Below are positions 8,027 through 17,171 of a stretch of 64,000 nt of DNA, piece after piece. A model generated the notes under the pieces. It saw nothing but the letters and a program-made list of their open reading frames with translations, did no database searches and was not told where the DNA came from. Made by a program: the position numbers and the translations under genes. Position 1 is the first letter of the stretch, and the number at the start of each line of letters is the position of its first letter. This DNA comes from Alphaproteobacteria bacterium UBA6324 (lineage in GTDB: Bacteria; Pseudomonadota; Alphaproteobacteria; CAAGCB01; CAG-977). The stretch spans positions 46,629-110,628 of the forward strand of contig DJSW01000016.1 in assembly GCA_002439085.1 (NCBI GenBank), in the 5' to 3' direction.

Positions 8027-8195
8027 ATGCGTAAAAAAACTCCTTAGTTATAATCAAACTGCGGTCTGGCAATCGCAGGAAGAGCTAAGGAGGTAAGATT
8101 ATGAATGATCTGAAAACATTGTCACACACGACGGGAACTACAAACGCCACTTGGTGTTCGCGCCGAAATACCGCTGTAAAGCTTTTTATAGCAGG
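8027..8195 (+). pseudogene. IS200-like element remnant (leader and start of tnpA)
   Basis: ACTCCTTAG (8039-8047) and CTAAGGAG (8085-8092) form a long-range stem that would mask the AAGGAGG ribosome site before ATG 8101, the classic self-limiting leader of IS200-family transposase genes. The first codons read MNDLKTLSHTT, and a +1 shift then gives YKRHLVFAPKYRCKAFY, the start of a Y1 transposase (TnpA). The gene is frameshifted within the first 15 codons and cut off at about 8195, before the catalytic HuH and Tyr. The remaining 8196-8340 holds no gene I can support. Confidence 0.7.
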
Positions 8196-8355
8196 TGCGG
8201 ATGCGAAATCAATAAACTTTAAAACAAGAAATGTTGGATTTTTCCGCTTCATTTATGAAGAGAATAATTTAATACGCTTCGCTAAATTTTCTCCGCCTCT
8301 TGTATCGCGCGGGGTTTTCCGCTACGCTGTTTGAAAATTCAGGAAAGGCGCGGCT

Positions 8356-9264
8356 ATGGGCAGAAAAAGAAAGGGCGATCCCGTCAGCGGATGGGTGATA
8401 TTGGACAAACCGGCGGGGTTGGGATCGACGACGGCCGTTTCGATCGTGCGGCGCATTTTCAACGCGCAAAAGGCGGGGCACGCCGGCACGCTGGATCCCG
8501 CGGCGTCGGGCGTTTTGCCGATCGCGCTGGGCGAGGCGACAAAGACTATTCCCTATGTGACGGACGGGGACAAGGAATACGCTTTCACCGTTCAATTCGG
8601 GCAATCGACCGACACCGATGACGCCGAGGGGCGGGTTGTCGCAACGACGGACAAGCTTCCGTCGGAAAGCGAAATTCTGGCGGTTCTGCCGTCTTTTTTA
8701 GGGGAAATAGACCAGATACCGCCGAAATATTCCGCGATTCACGTCAACGGGCGTCGGGCGTACGATTTGGCGCGCGAAAACAAAGAGGTCGTGTTGGAAC
8801 CGCGCCGGATTCGCGTGGACGCATTGCGGATGCTTCACTTTTATAGCGACGGCAGGGCGGATTTTTCCGTCAAATGTTCCAAAGGCACCTATGTGCGGTC
8901 GCTGGCGCGCGATTTGGCGCAAAAAGCGGGTTCTTTGGGCTTTGTCACGGCGCTGCGGCGTCTGAAATGCGCAAAATTTTCGATCGGGGACACAATTTTA
9001 CTGGAATATCTGCGCTCAATAGAGCATAGTTCTAATTGGACTGGTGTGCTTTTGCCCGTTGAGACCGTGCTGGACGACATCCCTGCTCTGGCCGTGACGC
9101 AGGCGCAATCGCGCAAGCTGTCGAACGGAAATTTTCTGCCGGCGTCGGATTTCGGCGCCGTGCCCGACGCCCCTGTGTGTCAGGCCGTGGCGGACGGCCG
9201 TTTGATCGCTTTGGTCCGCGTGCAGGACGGAATGATCCGCCCCGTGCGCCTGATTGTTCAATAA
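8356..9264 (+). CDS. truB: tRNA pseudouridine(55) synthase TruB
   Basis: 302 residues. Makes pseudouridine 55 in the T arm of tRNAs. The catalytic region is AGHAGTLDPAASGVLPIALGEATK, with the nucleophilic Asp in GTLDP; YSAIHVNGRRAYDLAR and the C-terminal PUA-like part follow. ATG 8356 has AGGAAAGG upstream. rpsO begins 20 bases later and pnp follows, the usual truB-rpsO-pnp order. Confidence 0.95.
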   Translation: MGRKRKGDPVSGWVILDKPAGLGSTTAVSIVRRIFNAQKAGHAGTLDPAASGVLPIALGEATKTIPYVTDGDKEYAFTVQFGQSTDTDDAEGRVVATTDKLPSESEILAVLPSFLGEIDQIPPKYSAIHVNGRRAYDLARENKEVVLEPRRIRVDALRMLHFYSDGRADFSVKCSKGTYVRSLARDLAQKAGSLGFVTALRRLKCAKFSIGDTILLEYLRSIEHSSNWTGVLLPVETVLDDIPALAVTQAQSRKLSNGNFLPASDFGAVPDAPVCQAVADGRLIALVRVQDGMIRPVRLIVQ

Positions 9265-9284
9265 CCCTTTAACAGGAGATGACG

Positions 9285-9554
9285 ATGTCGATTACACAAG
9301 AACGTAAACAGGAACTGATCAAAGAATACGCGACCAAGGAAGGCGACACCGGTTCGCCCGAAGTGCAGGTCGCCATTTTGTCCGAACGCATTAAAAACCT
9401 GACCGAACACCTGAAAGACCATGACAAGGATTTCCATTCCCGCCGCGGTCTGCTGATCATGGTCGGCCAGCGCCGCCGTTTGCTGGACTATCTGAAAAGC
9501 AAGGATCAGTCCCGTTACGAAAGCTTGATCGCCCGTTTGGGTCTGCGCCGCTAA
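9285..9554 (+). CDS. rpsO: 30S ribosomal protein S15
   Basis: 89 residues from ATG 9285, which has AGGAG 8 bases upstream; the earlier in-frame ATG at 9279 overlaps that site. Contains GDTGSPEVQVAILSERI, HSRRGLL and QRRRLLDYL, the S15 helices that bind 16S rRNA in the platform. Confidence 0.97.
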   Translation: MSITQERKQELIKEYATKEGDTGSPEVQVAILSERIKNLTEHLKDHDKDFHSRRGLLIMVGQRRRLLDYLKSKDQSRYESLIARLGLRR

Positions 9555-9571
9555 AGCGCGAATGTTCGATG

Positions 9572-9604
9572 AAGCCCCTGCTTTTTAAACAAAAGAGGGG
9601 CTTT
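9572..9604 (+). promoter_or_regulatory. rpsO-pnp intercistronic stem-loop
   Basis: AAGCCCCT (9572-9579) pairs with AGGGGCTT (9596-9603), then TT. It may be a weak terminator after rpsO or, by analogy with E. coli rpsO-pnp, a hairpin involved in processing and autoregulation of the pnp leader. The pnp start is about 70 bases on. Confidence 0.6.
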
Positions 9605-9673
9605 GTCGGATGAAATTGTTTTGTTGGCTCTTTCCGGATGGTCGGAAAGAGGTTGGAGAAGAAAGTAAGTATA

Positions 9674-11827
9674 ATGTCTATGTTTAAAGAATTCCGCAGG
9701 GAAATCGAATGGGGCGGCCGTCCGCTGTCCATTTCAACCGGAAAGATCGGTCGTCAGGCCGACGCTTCCGTCATCGTTCAATACGGCGAAACCGTCGTTC
9801 ATTGCGCCGTTTGCGCCGTTAAAACCGTTCCCGAAGGAATGGAAGAGGATTTTCTGCCTTTGACGGTCAACTATCAGGAAAAAGCCTACGCCGCCGGTCG
9901 TATTCCGGGGGGATTTTTCCGCCGCGAAGGCCGCCCCGCCGAACATGAAATTCTGGCCGCGCGTTTGATCGACCGCCCGATCCGTCCGCTGTTCGCCAAG
10001 GGGTATTGCAACGACACGCAGGTCACCTGCACCGTTTTGTCGCACGATATGGAAAACGATCCCGACATCGTCGCGATGATTTCCGCCTCCGCCGCTTTGG
10101 CGTTGTCCGGACTGCCTTTCCTGGGGCCCATCGGTGCCGCGCGCGTCGGGTACAAGGACGGCGAATTCATTTTGAACCCGACGGTCGCCGAACGCGAAAC
10201 GTCCAAGCTGGACTTGGTCGTCGCCGGCACGTCGCAGGGCGTTCTGATGGTCGAATCCGAAGCGTCCGAACTGCCCGAGGAAACCATGCTGAACGCCGTC
10301 ATGTTCGGTCATGAAAAAATGCAGGCCGTCATCGACATGATCAACGGTTTGAAAGCCGAAGCCGGCAAAGAACCGTGGCCGATGCCCGTCGCCGCGCCCG
10401 AATACAAGATCGTTTACGACAAATTCATGGCCGCTTACGGCGACCAGCTGCGCGAAGCCTATAAAATCACGGACAAGCTGGAACGCCAGAACGCCGTCGC
10501 CGACATTCGCGAAGCCGCGAAGATCAGCGTCGCCGATAACGAAGCCGAATCCGCCGTCGCCGCGCGCGTGTTCCACGAAATGGAATACCACACCGTCCGC
10601 GACGCCATTTTGGAAACCGGCGTCCGCATCGACGGCCGCGACACGAAAACCGTTCGTCCGATCACGGCCGAAGTCGGTGTTCTGCCGCGCGCGCACGGTT
10701 CCGCCCTGTTCACCCGCGGCGAAACGCAGGCATTGGTCGTCGCCACGCTGGGCACGGATCAGGACGAACAGATCGTTGACGCTTTGACGGGCGAATACCG
10801 CCAGCCGTTCATGCTGCACTACAACTTCCCGCCGTATTCCGTCGGCGAAACGGGACGCATCGGCTCTCCCGGCCGTCGTGAAATCGGTCACGGCAAGCTG
10901 GCGTGGCGCGCGATCCACCCGATGCTGCCGTCGAAAGAGGAATTCCCGTATTCGATCCGCGTGGTTTCGGAAATCATGGAATCGAACGGTTCGTCGTCCA
11001 TGGCGACGGTTTGCGGTTCGTGCCTGTCCCTGATGGACGCGGGCGTTCCGATGAAAGCGCCGGTCGCGGGCATCGCGATGGGCTTGATCAAGGAACCCGA
11101 CGGCCGTTTCGCGGTCTTGACCGACATTTTGGGCGATGAAGACCACTTGGGCGACATGGATTTCAAGGTTGCCGGAACGAAAGACGGCGTGACCTCTTTG
11201 CAGATGGACATCAAAATCACGTCCATTACCAAGGAAATCATGGAAATCGCTTTGAAACAGGCGAAAGAAGGCCGTCTGCACATTCTGGGCAAAATGGCCG
11301 AAGCCATCGAAGCGCCGCGCGACACCGTTTCCGAAAACGCGCCGCGCATCACGACCCTGCAGATCAACAAGGACAAGATCCGCGAAGTCATCGGAACGGG
11401 CGGCAAGGTCATCCGCGAAATCACGGAAACCACCGGCTGCAAGATCGACATTTCCGAAGACGGGCTGGTCAAGATCGCGTCGTTCTCCGAATCTTCGGGC
11501 GAAGCGGCTTTGAACTGGATCAAAGGCATCGTGTCCGAACCCGAAGTCGGCCAGATCTATGACGGCAAAGTCGTCAAGGTCGTCGAATTCGGCGCTTTTG
11601 TGAACTTCTTGGGCGCGAAAGACGGTCTGGTTCACATTTCCGAATTGGCGCCGAAACGCGTCGGAAAGGTCACGGATGTGGTTAACGAAGGCGACAGCGT
11701 CAAAGTCAAATGCATCGCCATCGACAACCGCGGCAAGGTCAAATTGTCCATGAAGCGCGTCGATCAGACGACCGGCGAGGATCTGGACAACAAAGAACCC
11801 GCCGAACAGCCGGAACAGGCCGAATAA
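9674..11827 (+). CDS. pnp: Polyribonucleotide nucleotidyltransferase
   Basis: 717 residues from ATG 9674; GGAG at 9655-9658 is somewhat distant, so ATG 9680 is a possible alternative. A phosphorolytic 3'-5' exoribonuclease of the degradosome. Two RNase PH domains (IPGGFFRREGRP, later LFTRGETQALV and GSPGRREIGHGKLAWRAI) are followed by a KH domain (IREVIGTGGKVIREI) and an S1 domain (GKVVKVVEFGAFVNFLGAKDGLVHISEL) before an acidic tail. Confidence 0.97.
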   Translation: MSMFKEFRREIEWGGRPLSISTGKIGRQADASVIVQYGETVVHCAVCAVKTVPEGMEEDFLPLTVNYQEKAYAAGRIPGGFFRREGRPAEHEILAARLIDRPIRPLFAKGYCNDTQVTCTVLSHDMENDPDIVAMISASAALALSGLPFLGPIGAARVGYKDGEFILNPTVAERETSKLDLVVAGTSQGVLMVESEASELPEETMLNAVMFGHEKMQAVIDMINGLKAEAGKEPWPMPVAAPEYKIVYDKFMAAYGDQLREAYKITDKLERQNAVADIREAAKISVADNEAESAVAARVFHEMEYHTVRDAILETGVRIDGRDTKTVRPITAEVGVLPRAHGSALFTRGETQALVVATLGTDQDEQIVDALTGEYRQPFMLHYNFPPYSVGETGRIGSPGRREIGHGKLAWRAIHPMLPSKEEFPYSIRVVSEIMESNGSSSMATVCGSCLSLMDAGVPMKAPVAGIAMGLIKEPDGRFAVLTDILGDEDHLGDMDFKVAGTKDGVTSLQMDIKITSITKEIMEIALKQAKEGRLHILGKMAEAIEAPRDTVSENAPRITTLQINKDKIREVIGTGGKVIREITETTGCKIDISEDGLVKIASFSESSGEAALNWIKGIVSEPEVGQIYDGKVVKVVEFGAFVNFLGAKDGLVHISELAPKRVGKVTDVVNEGDSVKVKCIAIDNRGKVKLSMKRVDQTTGEDLDNKEPAEQPEQAE

Positions 11828-11854
11828 CCACTTTAACAAGAAGGAGCGATTTCT

Positions 11855-13249
11855 TTGAAATCTCTTAAGAATCTGCTTATTTCGGGACGCGAGGTTCTGC
11901 CCCTGATCGAAGGGGGGAAGGGCGTCGCGATCAGCACCTGCAAAACGTCGGGTGCGTGGGCGCGTGAAAACGCCGTCGGGACGATTTCGGGGGTCATCCC
12001 CGATGTCGTTGACGAAAACGGCGAAATCATCCCTATGGAAATCAAGGCGAAAACGCGCCGTGAACGGTTTGAGGAACAGATCCGCCATTCCATCGACGGC
12101 ATCATTTCCCAAGCCAAAATCGCGCACGAGATCGCCGGCGGCAAAGGGCGCATCCACATCAACGTCCTGTGGGAACAGGGCGGGGCGCAGCAAATCATCA
12201 CCGAAGCTTTGGCCGGCGCCAAAGGATTGATCGACGGGGTGACGTGCGGCGCGGGGATGCCTTACAAGCTGGCGGAAATCGCTTCTTCTTTCAAAACGTT
12301 TTACTATCCCATCGTTTCGTCGGGACGCGCGTTCAGGGCTTTGTGGATGCGCGCCTACAAATCCTACGCGGATTTTCTGGGCGGCGTCGTGTTTGAAGAC
12401 CCGTGGAAAGCCGGCGGTCACATCGGGTTGTCCAACGGCGACGATCCGGCCGTGCCGCAAAACCCGTACGAACGCGTTGTGGAATTGCGCCGCACGATGA
12501 ACGCGGTCGGGTTGGAAAACACCCCGATCATCATCGCGGGCGGCGTTTGGTATCTGCGCGAATTTCAGGATTACATCGACAATCCCGAAATCGGTCCGAC
12601 GGCGTTCCAGTTCGGAACCCGCCCGTTGCTGACGCGCGAAAGCCCCGTCGCCAAGGCGTGGCAGAAAGCTTTGCTGACGCTGAAAAAGGGTGAAATCGCC
12701 CTGCAGCGTTTTTCGCCGACGGGATTTATGTCTTCGGCGATTAAAAACAAATTCCTGACCGATTTGTTCGACCGTTCCGCAACGGCGATGCCGTACAAGG
12801 ATGCGCCGGAGGGGGATTTCCAGATTCCTCTGGCCGTCGGGGCGAACAAGGTTTACATCACGCAGGCCGACAAGGAACGCGCTGACGGATACGCGGGCGC
12901 GGGGCGCACGGTCGCGATGAAAACGAACGACGGGCAGGTCGTGTTCGTTACGCCGAAAAACCAAAAAGACATTCAAACGGCGCGCGCCAACTGTCTGGGG
13001 TGCATTTCGCAATGCCTGTTTTCGGGGTTCTGCCAGTCGGCCGAAAACCTGTCCACGGGAAAAACGCCCGATCCGCGCTATTTCTGCATCAAGGAATCGC
13101 TGTACCGCGCGGCGCACGGCGGATCGACGGACGATGAACTGATTTTCGTCGGCGACAACGCGACCCGTTTTTCGACCGATCCGTTGTTCAAGGACGGCTA
13201 TCTGCCAACGGTTAAGGAGCTGATCGCCAAGCTGATATCCGGCGATTGA
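11855..13249 (+). CDS. Nitronate monooxygenase-like flavoprotein
   Basis: 464 residues starting at TTG 11855, with AAGGAG 8 bases upstream. TIM-barrel flavoprotein of the 2-nitropropane dioxygenase/FMN oxidoreductase group: LIEGGKGVAISTCKTSGAWARENAVGT at the start, then GVTCGAGMPYKL, PIIIAGGVWYL and FQFGTRPLLTRES, where FMN phosphate is expected. An added C-terminal module has a Cys cluster CLGCISQCLFSGFC. The substrate is unknown; the family covers nitronates and NAD(P)H:quinone reduction. Likely monocistronic, with its own terminator. Confidence 0.75.
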   Translation: MKSLKNLLISGREVLPLIEGGKGVAISTCKTSGAWARENAVGTISGVIPDVVDENGEIIPMEIKAKTRRERFEEQIRHSIDGIISQAKIAHEIAGGKGRIHINVLWEQGGAQQIITEALAGAKGLIDGVTCGAGMPYKLAEIASSFKTFYYPIVSSGRAFRALWMRAYKSYADFLGGVVFEDPWKAGGHIGLSNGDDPAVPQNPYERVVELRRTMNAVGLENTPIIIAGGVWYLREFQDYIDNPEIGPTAFQFGTRPLLTRESPVAKAWQKALLTLKKGEIALQRFSPTGFMSSAIKNKFLTDLFDRSATAMPYKDAPEGDFQIPLAVGANKVYITQADKERADGYAGAGRTVAMKTNDGQVVFVTPKNQKDIQTARANCLGCISQCLFSGFCQSAENLSTGKTPDPRYFCIKESLYRAAHGGSTDDELIFVGDNATRFSTDPLFKDGYLPTVKELIAKLISGD

Positions 13250-13258
13250 CGCCAATTT

Positions 13259-13286
13259 GAAAAGGGGGACGCGATCCCCCTTTTTT
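13259..13286 (+). terminator. Terminator after the flavoprotein gene
   Basis: AAAAGGGGG-ACGCGAT-CCCCCTTTTTT, ten bases after the stop codon. Confidence 0.9.
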
Positions 13287-13384
13287 AATGGATTGATTTC
13301 TTTGAAAAAATGATTTGCAGGCGGGCGAAAGAACCAATACAATAAGTGATTGAAAACAGTTTCTTTCAAAACCAAGGAGGGGTA

Positions 13385-13795
13385 ATGAAAAAAACGGAAA
13401 GACCGTATGTTTGGGCGGTGGATATGTTGCGGCGCGCAAATCTACGCCCGACGTGCCAGCGGATGGGGCTGGTCAAATTGTTGTTCGGCGGTGGAAACCG
13501 TCACATTTGCGCCGAAGAATTGTATAAGGAAGCGAAAAAAAGCGGCTTGAACCTGTCGTTGGCGACGGTTTACAACGCGTTGAACCAATTTAAGGAATCC
13601 GGTTTGCTGCGCGAGATTTTGACCGGCAGCGACAAAGCTTTTTTCGATACGAATCTGACGCCGCATTTCCATGTTTTTTTTGAACGCGACGGTCGGGTGG
13701 AGGATGTCCCCGACGGTCAGATCATCGTCCATTTGTCCGACGAATTGCGTAACAACGCGGCGGTAAAATCCATTGATATCGTTGTCAGAGTGTGA
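13385..13795 (+). CDS. irr: Irr-type Fur family iron/heme-responsive regulator
   Basis: 136 residues from ATG 13385, preceded by CAAGGAGGGG. The winged-helix half reads LRPTCQRMGLVKLLFGGGNRHICAEELY...LSLATVYNALNQFKESGLLRE, very close to alphaproteobacterial Irr. The dimerisation half has FFDTNLTPHFHVFFE, the histidine-rich heme/metal region, and there is no C-terminal CxxC pair as in classical Fur. Irr is a global repressor-activator of heme and iron genes, known mainly from alphaproteobacteria. Its stop codon abuts the convergent SH3-protein stop. Confidence 0.85.
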   Translation: MKKTERPYVWAVDMLRRANLRPTCQRMGLVKLLFGGGNRHICAEELYKEAKKSGLNLSLATVYNALNQFKESGLLREILTGSDKAFFDTNLTPHFHVFFERDGRVEDVPDGQIIVHLSDELRNNAAVKSIDIVVRV

Positions 13796-14284
13796 TTATT
13801 CAAACACTTCGTCGGGGTAAACGCCCCACAGGTCGTTTTTGACGACCCATCCTTGAAATCCGCCGAATTCGACTTTGCACAAGCTAATATTCGCCGGACA
13901 GGACGCCAATCGTCCGACCGCTCCGGATTCGATTTTCGCCAAAGGCAGGGCGTTTGTGTTCGCTGCCCGCCGCAACACGGTGTTTTCGGTGACGCGCACG
14001 GTGCGGCGTCCGGACAGCATCGGCTGATAAATCCAGCCCTCTTTGCCGTCAAAATCCCTGATCCGGCGCCATGTTTCAAATTCCGCCGTGATTTCGACGG
14101 GCAGGTCGCTTTTTAAATACACCCATTCAACCGGATAACGGAATCCGGGGCCGGTGCGCAGATTGACCTGATGCGAACGCAGGGAAACAAAACGCGGCAG
14201 GGGCAATCCCGTTTGCGCCGATGCGCGCGACGGGGCGAGAAGCAAAAGCAGCGAAAAAGCCAGAGCGGCCGACGGGAAACGCAT
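13796..14284 (-). CDS. Secreted SH3-domain protein
   Basis: 162 residues: signal peptide (MRFPSAALAFSLLLLLAPSRASA) followed by two bacterial SH3-like segments, the first with VNLRTGPGFRYPVEWVYLKSDLPVEI and WRRIRDFDGKEGWIYQ. Such proteins are thought to bind the cell wall or a partner in the periplasm. It starts 1 base after the dut stop codon, so both probably share a transcript. Confidence 0.8.
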   Translation of the reverse strand: MRFPSAALAFSLLLLLAPSRASAQTGLPLPRFVSLRSHQVNLRTGPGFRYPVEWVYLKSDLPVEITAEFETWRRIRDFDGKEGWIYQPMLSGRRTVRVTENTVLRRAANTNALPLAKIESGAVGRLASCPANISLCKVEFGGFQGWVVKNDLWGVYPDEVFE

Positions 14285-14285
14285 T

Positions 14286-14735
14286 TTACAATCCGGTCGA
14301 TCCGAAACCGCCGGAACCGCGGGCGGTGGCGGTCAGGGTTTCGATTTCGTGCCATTGCGCCTGAACGACGGGGGCGATGACCATTTGCGCGATCCGCATC
14401 CCGCGTTTCAACAGGAAAATCGTGTCGCCGGTGTTGTGCAAAACGACGAAGATTTCGCCGCGGTAATCGGCGTCGATCGTTCCGGGGGAATTCAGGACGA
14501 CGACGCCCTCTTTCCACGCCAAACCGGAACGGCTGCGGATTTGGGCTTCGTATCCGGACGGCAGGGCGATGCTGATGCCGGTCGGGATTTTTTCGCGCCC
14601 GCCCGCGGGAATGGTCATGGAATTGGGAATGTCCGCGTACAAATCCATGCCCGCGGATTCGGCCGTGGCATAGGACGGCAGGGGCAAATCTTTGGCGGAA
14701 TCGTTGCGGAAAACGGGAATGACAATCTTTTTCAT
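14286..14735 (-). CDS. dut: dUTP diphosphatase
   Basis: 149 residues from the ATG at 14735, which has AAAGG 7 bases upstream; an ATG 15 bases earlier is less likely. Trimeric dUTPase, hydrolysing dUTP to dUMP. All five motifs are visible: AGMDLYAD, RSRSGLAWKEG, GTIDADYRGE, RIAQMVIAP and the C-terminal RGSGGFGSTG that closes the site. Confidence 0.95.
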   Translation of the reverse strand: MKKIVIPVFRNDSAKDLPLPSYATAESAGMDLYADIPNSMTIPAGGREKIPTGISIALPSGYEAQIRSRSGLAWKEGVVVLNSPGTIDADYRGEIFVVLHNTGDTIFLLKRGMRIAQMVIAPVVQAQWHEIETLTATARGSGGFGSTGL

Positions 14736-14824
14736 GGGGAACCTTTCCATTTTTGTGGATTTTTATCACGAAAGGATTTATAAAAGATAAAGAATTTTCG
14801 GGGCGTTTCCTTTGGTTTTACGGG

Positions 14825-15367
14825 ATGAAAGACGTGTCGCGCGGTTTGATTTTCGGTTTTTTCGTTGTGTTTTTAAGTGTTTCCGACGCTATGGCGTTCG
14901 GATTGACCGCCGATCAAATGTACCGGAATTTGCTCAGTTCTGAAAAAAGCGCGTCGTCACGGGCGGCGTCGTTGCCGGAAGAGCCCCTGTTGACGTTTAA
15001 AAAGGTGGATTCAAAGCCCGAGGCGATCTGGCGCGAAAAGAAAGCGTTGTTCGACAAACAATCCAAGCCCGCCGAATTTGAAACGGAATACAGCTGGAAC
15101 GATATCGTGAACGCCGTGAAAAAAGGCGATGTCACGCCGTTCGATCTGGCCGAGATTCGCCGCCTGTCCGAACATGAAAACGCCGAAGCCATCGAATTGC
15201 TGGCGTGGATGTACGCGACCGGCACGGGATTGCGGCAGGATCTGCAAAAATCCTACACTTATTACCTGCAGGCGGCGCACATGGGCGTTCCGTCCGCCTA
15301 TGACAACGTGCGCGCCGTTTATCAGGCGATGAGCCCCGACCAGCGCGCGGCTCTGCCGTCTTTTTAA
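14825..15367 (+). CDS. Secreted Sel1-like repeat protein
   Basis: 180 residues from ATG 14825. Signal peptide (GLIFGFFVVFLSVSDAMA), a charged linker, then one to two Sel1-type repeats (NAEAIELLAWMYATGTGLRQDLQKSYTYYLQAAHMG). Sel1 repeats form helical solenoids used for protein contacts. The partner is unknown. The end overlaps the convergent UbiB-like gene by 4 bases. Confidence 0.7.
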   Translation: MKDVSRGLIFGFFVVFLSVSDAMAFGLTADQMYRNLLSSEKSASSRAASLPEEPLLTFKKVDSKPEAIWREKKALFDKQSKPAEFETEYSWNDIVNAVKKGDVTPFDLAEIRRLSEHENAEAIELLAWMYATGTGLRQDLQKSYTYYLQAAHMGVPSAYDNVRAVYQAMSPDQRAALPSF

Positions 15368-16689
15368 AGCAACAATCCGGCGGCCAGACCGGCCAGCAAA
15401 ACACCGGCGATCCATTTGGCAAACGGATGGCGGGCGGCTTTGGCGCGTCCGACGAAAGTCCGGCGGTTCAGCATTTCCGGTATTTTTTTGAAATCCTGTT
15501 GAAATTCCGGCGTTTTTTTACCCTGAACGCGCAATCGTTCCGCATGGTGCGGCGCGACGCCGAACGTCCGTTTCAATTCCTCCGCGTCCAGCAAGGGCGC
15601 GGCGTCGATGTTCAATCCTTTTTCCCTGAACGCGGCGTAATCCGCGGCGGCGGCCTGCCAGATGTCGCCGTTGACGCCGATTTCGGTATGGCACAGGTCT
15701 TCCGCCCGTTTCATGGCAAAAACGCAGGTGCGGACGGCGCGGGAAAAGAAAATGCCGTTTTGCGCGAAACGGCGCAGGAAGCAATCGGCTTTCTGTCCCG
15801 CCAACAACGGCGCGGTGTGACGGTCGGCCTCTTCAATCAGGCGGATCAGCCGCGGCGCGGAAAACAGGGGCGGCAACAATCCCGATGCCAGCAACGCTTT
15901 GGCGGCGGCCTTGTAATCTTTGGCGTTCAGGGCGGCCAGAAACAGGCTGAGCGTTTCCCGTTCTTTGGCGGACAAAGCGGCTGGCAGGCGCGCGCGCGTC
16001 ATAAAAAGCGTCCCCGCGTCGTCCGCGCGGCACACGGCGGCGGACGGGGCGACGACGAATCCGTCGCGCAAAATCATCAAAACAACCGTCCTGACCAGCG
16101 CGGCGGCCGTTTTCGCTTTGTCGGGCGAGACGGACAGGGGGCGCAGGTCGGGCAAGGGCTGTAAAACCAGCCGTTCCTTGCGCGTTTGCGCCCAATCGGG
16201 CAGGGCGGTTAACAGGCAGCCGTCGTCGCAAAAGCTGTCGTTTAAGCGTTCCAGCGCGGCGGCCTCCAACCTGAAATCGGATTCCGCGTCCAAAACCGAT
16301 TCAAACTCTTGCGCCAAGGCCATGGCGGCCGCGTCGCCTTTCGCCAAAGCGTAAAACAGGCGCAAAAGAGATTCGGAGCCGTCCTTTTCAAGGGTGTCGG
16401 CGGGAACGGTTATGCCGGACGATCGGGCGGCCTGATCGGACGCCGCGCGGCCGGCGATGTCGGGGTAAAGCGCGAAAAACGCGGCGGCGGTCTGTGCCGC
16501 GACCCCCGCGTTTCGCAGATAAAGCGACAGGCGTTCTGCGGGCGTTTCCGGCGGGTCGGGGGCTTTCTTTTTCGCCGGTTTTTGTGTTAAAAAACGGGCG
16601 GGCAGGGGGGCGAGGACGCCTTGCGCGTCGAACCGCGCCAAATCGCGGCCATAACGGTAAAGTGTGAACAGGCTGCGCGGGTTAAGCAT
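15364..16689 (-). CDS. Divergent UbiB-like (ABC1 family) protein
   Basis: 441 residues. The N terminus (LYRYGRDLARFD) and a C-terminal hydrophobic hairpin (AKWIAGVLLAGLAAGLLL) match UbiB, an atypical kinase-like protein of ubiquinone synthesis, and dut is close by, as in the alphaproteobacterial ubiE-ubiB-coaBC-dut block. However, the expected KPGQ motif, the Ala-rich loop and the HADLHxGN catalytic stretch are not recognisable: the latter position reads ILRDGFVVAPSAAVC. It may be a degenerate paralogue or pseudo-enzyme. The reading frame is intact. Confidence 0.55.
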   Translation of the reverse strand: MLNPRSLFTLYRYGRDLARFDAQGVLAPLPARFLTQKPAKKKAPDPPETPAERLSLYLRNAGVAAQTAAAFFALYPDIAGRAASDQAARSSGITVPADTLEKDGSESLLRLFYALAKGDAAAMALAQEFESVLDAESDFRLEAAALERLNDSFCDDGCLLTALPDWAQTRKERLVLQPLPDLRPLSVSPDKAKTAAALVRTVVLMILRDGFVVAPSAAVCRADDAGTLFMTRARLPAALSAKERETLSLFLAALNAKDYKAAAKALLASGLLPPLFSAPRLIRLIEEADRHTAPLLAGQKADCFLRRFAQNGIFFSRAVRTCVFAMKRAEDLCHTEIGVNGDIWQAAAADYAAFREKGLNIDAAPLLDAEELKRTFGVAPHHAERLRVQGKKTPEFQQDFKKIPEMLNRRTFVGRAKAARHPFAKWIAGVLLAGLAAGLLL

Positions 16690-16793
16690 GAAAAACTCCG
16701 AAACGGTGGGATAGGCCGGATGATAGCGGATAATTCGGCGCGCGACATCATTTTTCTGGTGAGAAGACGCGAAAAATGATGTAAAAGGGGAAT

Positions 16794-17168
16794 ATGAGGA
16801 AATTTTTGAACGCTTTGATTTTTTCGGGACTGATCAGCTGTCCGGCTTTGGCCGCGCAGCCTGTTTTCATGTCGGGATTCGAGGATCTGCCCTTGATGGA
16901 CGGATTGAAACAGTTTGACGACGGGGCGGTCGCGTTCGACGCGCCGTCCGGCCGCATTGTCGAAGCGTATGCACAAAGTGAAAACGTCGGCCGGAAAAAC
17001 GTGCTGGATTTTTACGGCAAAACTCTGCCTCAACTGGGGTGGAAACGGGGAAAGGCGGCGGCCGCGTCCGCTTCCTTTACGCGCGAAGGCGAGGAATTGA
17101 CGATTTCCGTCGATGACGGAACGCCTGCGACCGTGCGATTTGAATTAAAAACTACGGAAAAGGATTGA
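16794..17168 (+). CDS. Small secreted protein upstream of enoyl-CoA hydratase
   Basis: 124 residues with a signal peptide (MRKFLNALIFSGLISCPALA) and a mature part beginning with QPVFMSGFEDLPLMDGL and ending in two amphipathic strands. Proteins of this form often precede the enoyl-CoA hydratase-rpsT-dnaA cluster in alphaproteobacteria; function unknown. It ends 3 bases before the next start, implying co-transcription. Confidence 0.65.
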   Translation: MRKFLNALIFSGLISCPALAAQPVFMSGFEDLPLMDGLKQFDDGAVAFDAPSGRIVEAYAQSENVGRKNVLDFYGKTLPQLGWKRGKAAAASASFTREGEELTISVDDGTPATVRFELKTTEKD

Positions 17169-17171
17169 ACC

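Noticed and set aside
9734..13375. Very long open frame (1213 codons) on the minus strand
   Set aside because: It is the antisense shadow of pnp and the flavoprotein gene, caused by strong codon bias; its composition is Arg/Phe/Asp-rich nonsense with no motif. The same holds for long antisense frames over gyrB, pyk, dnaA and fum.
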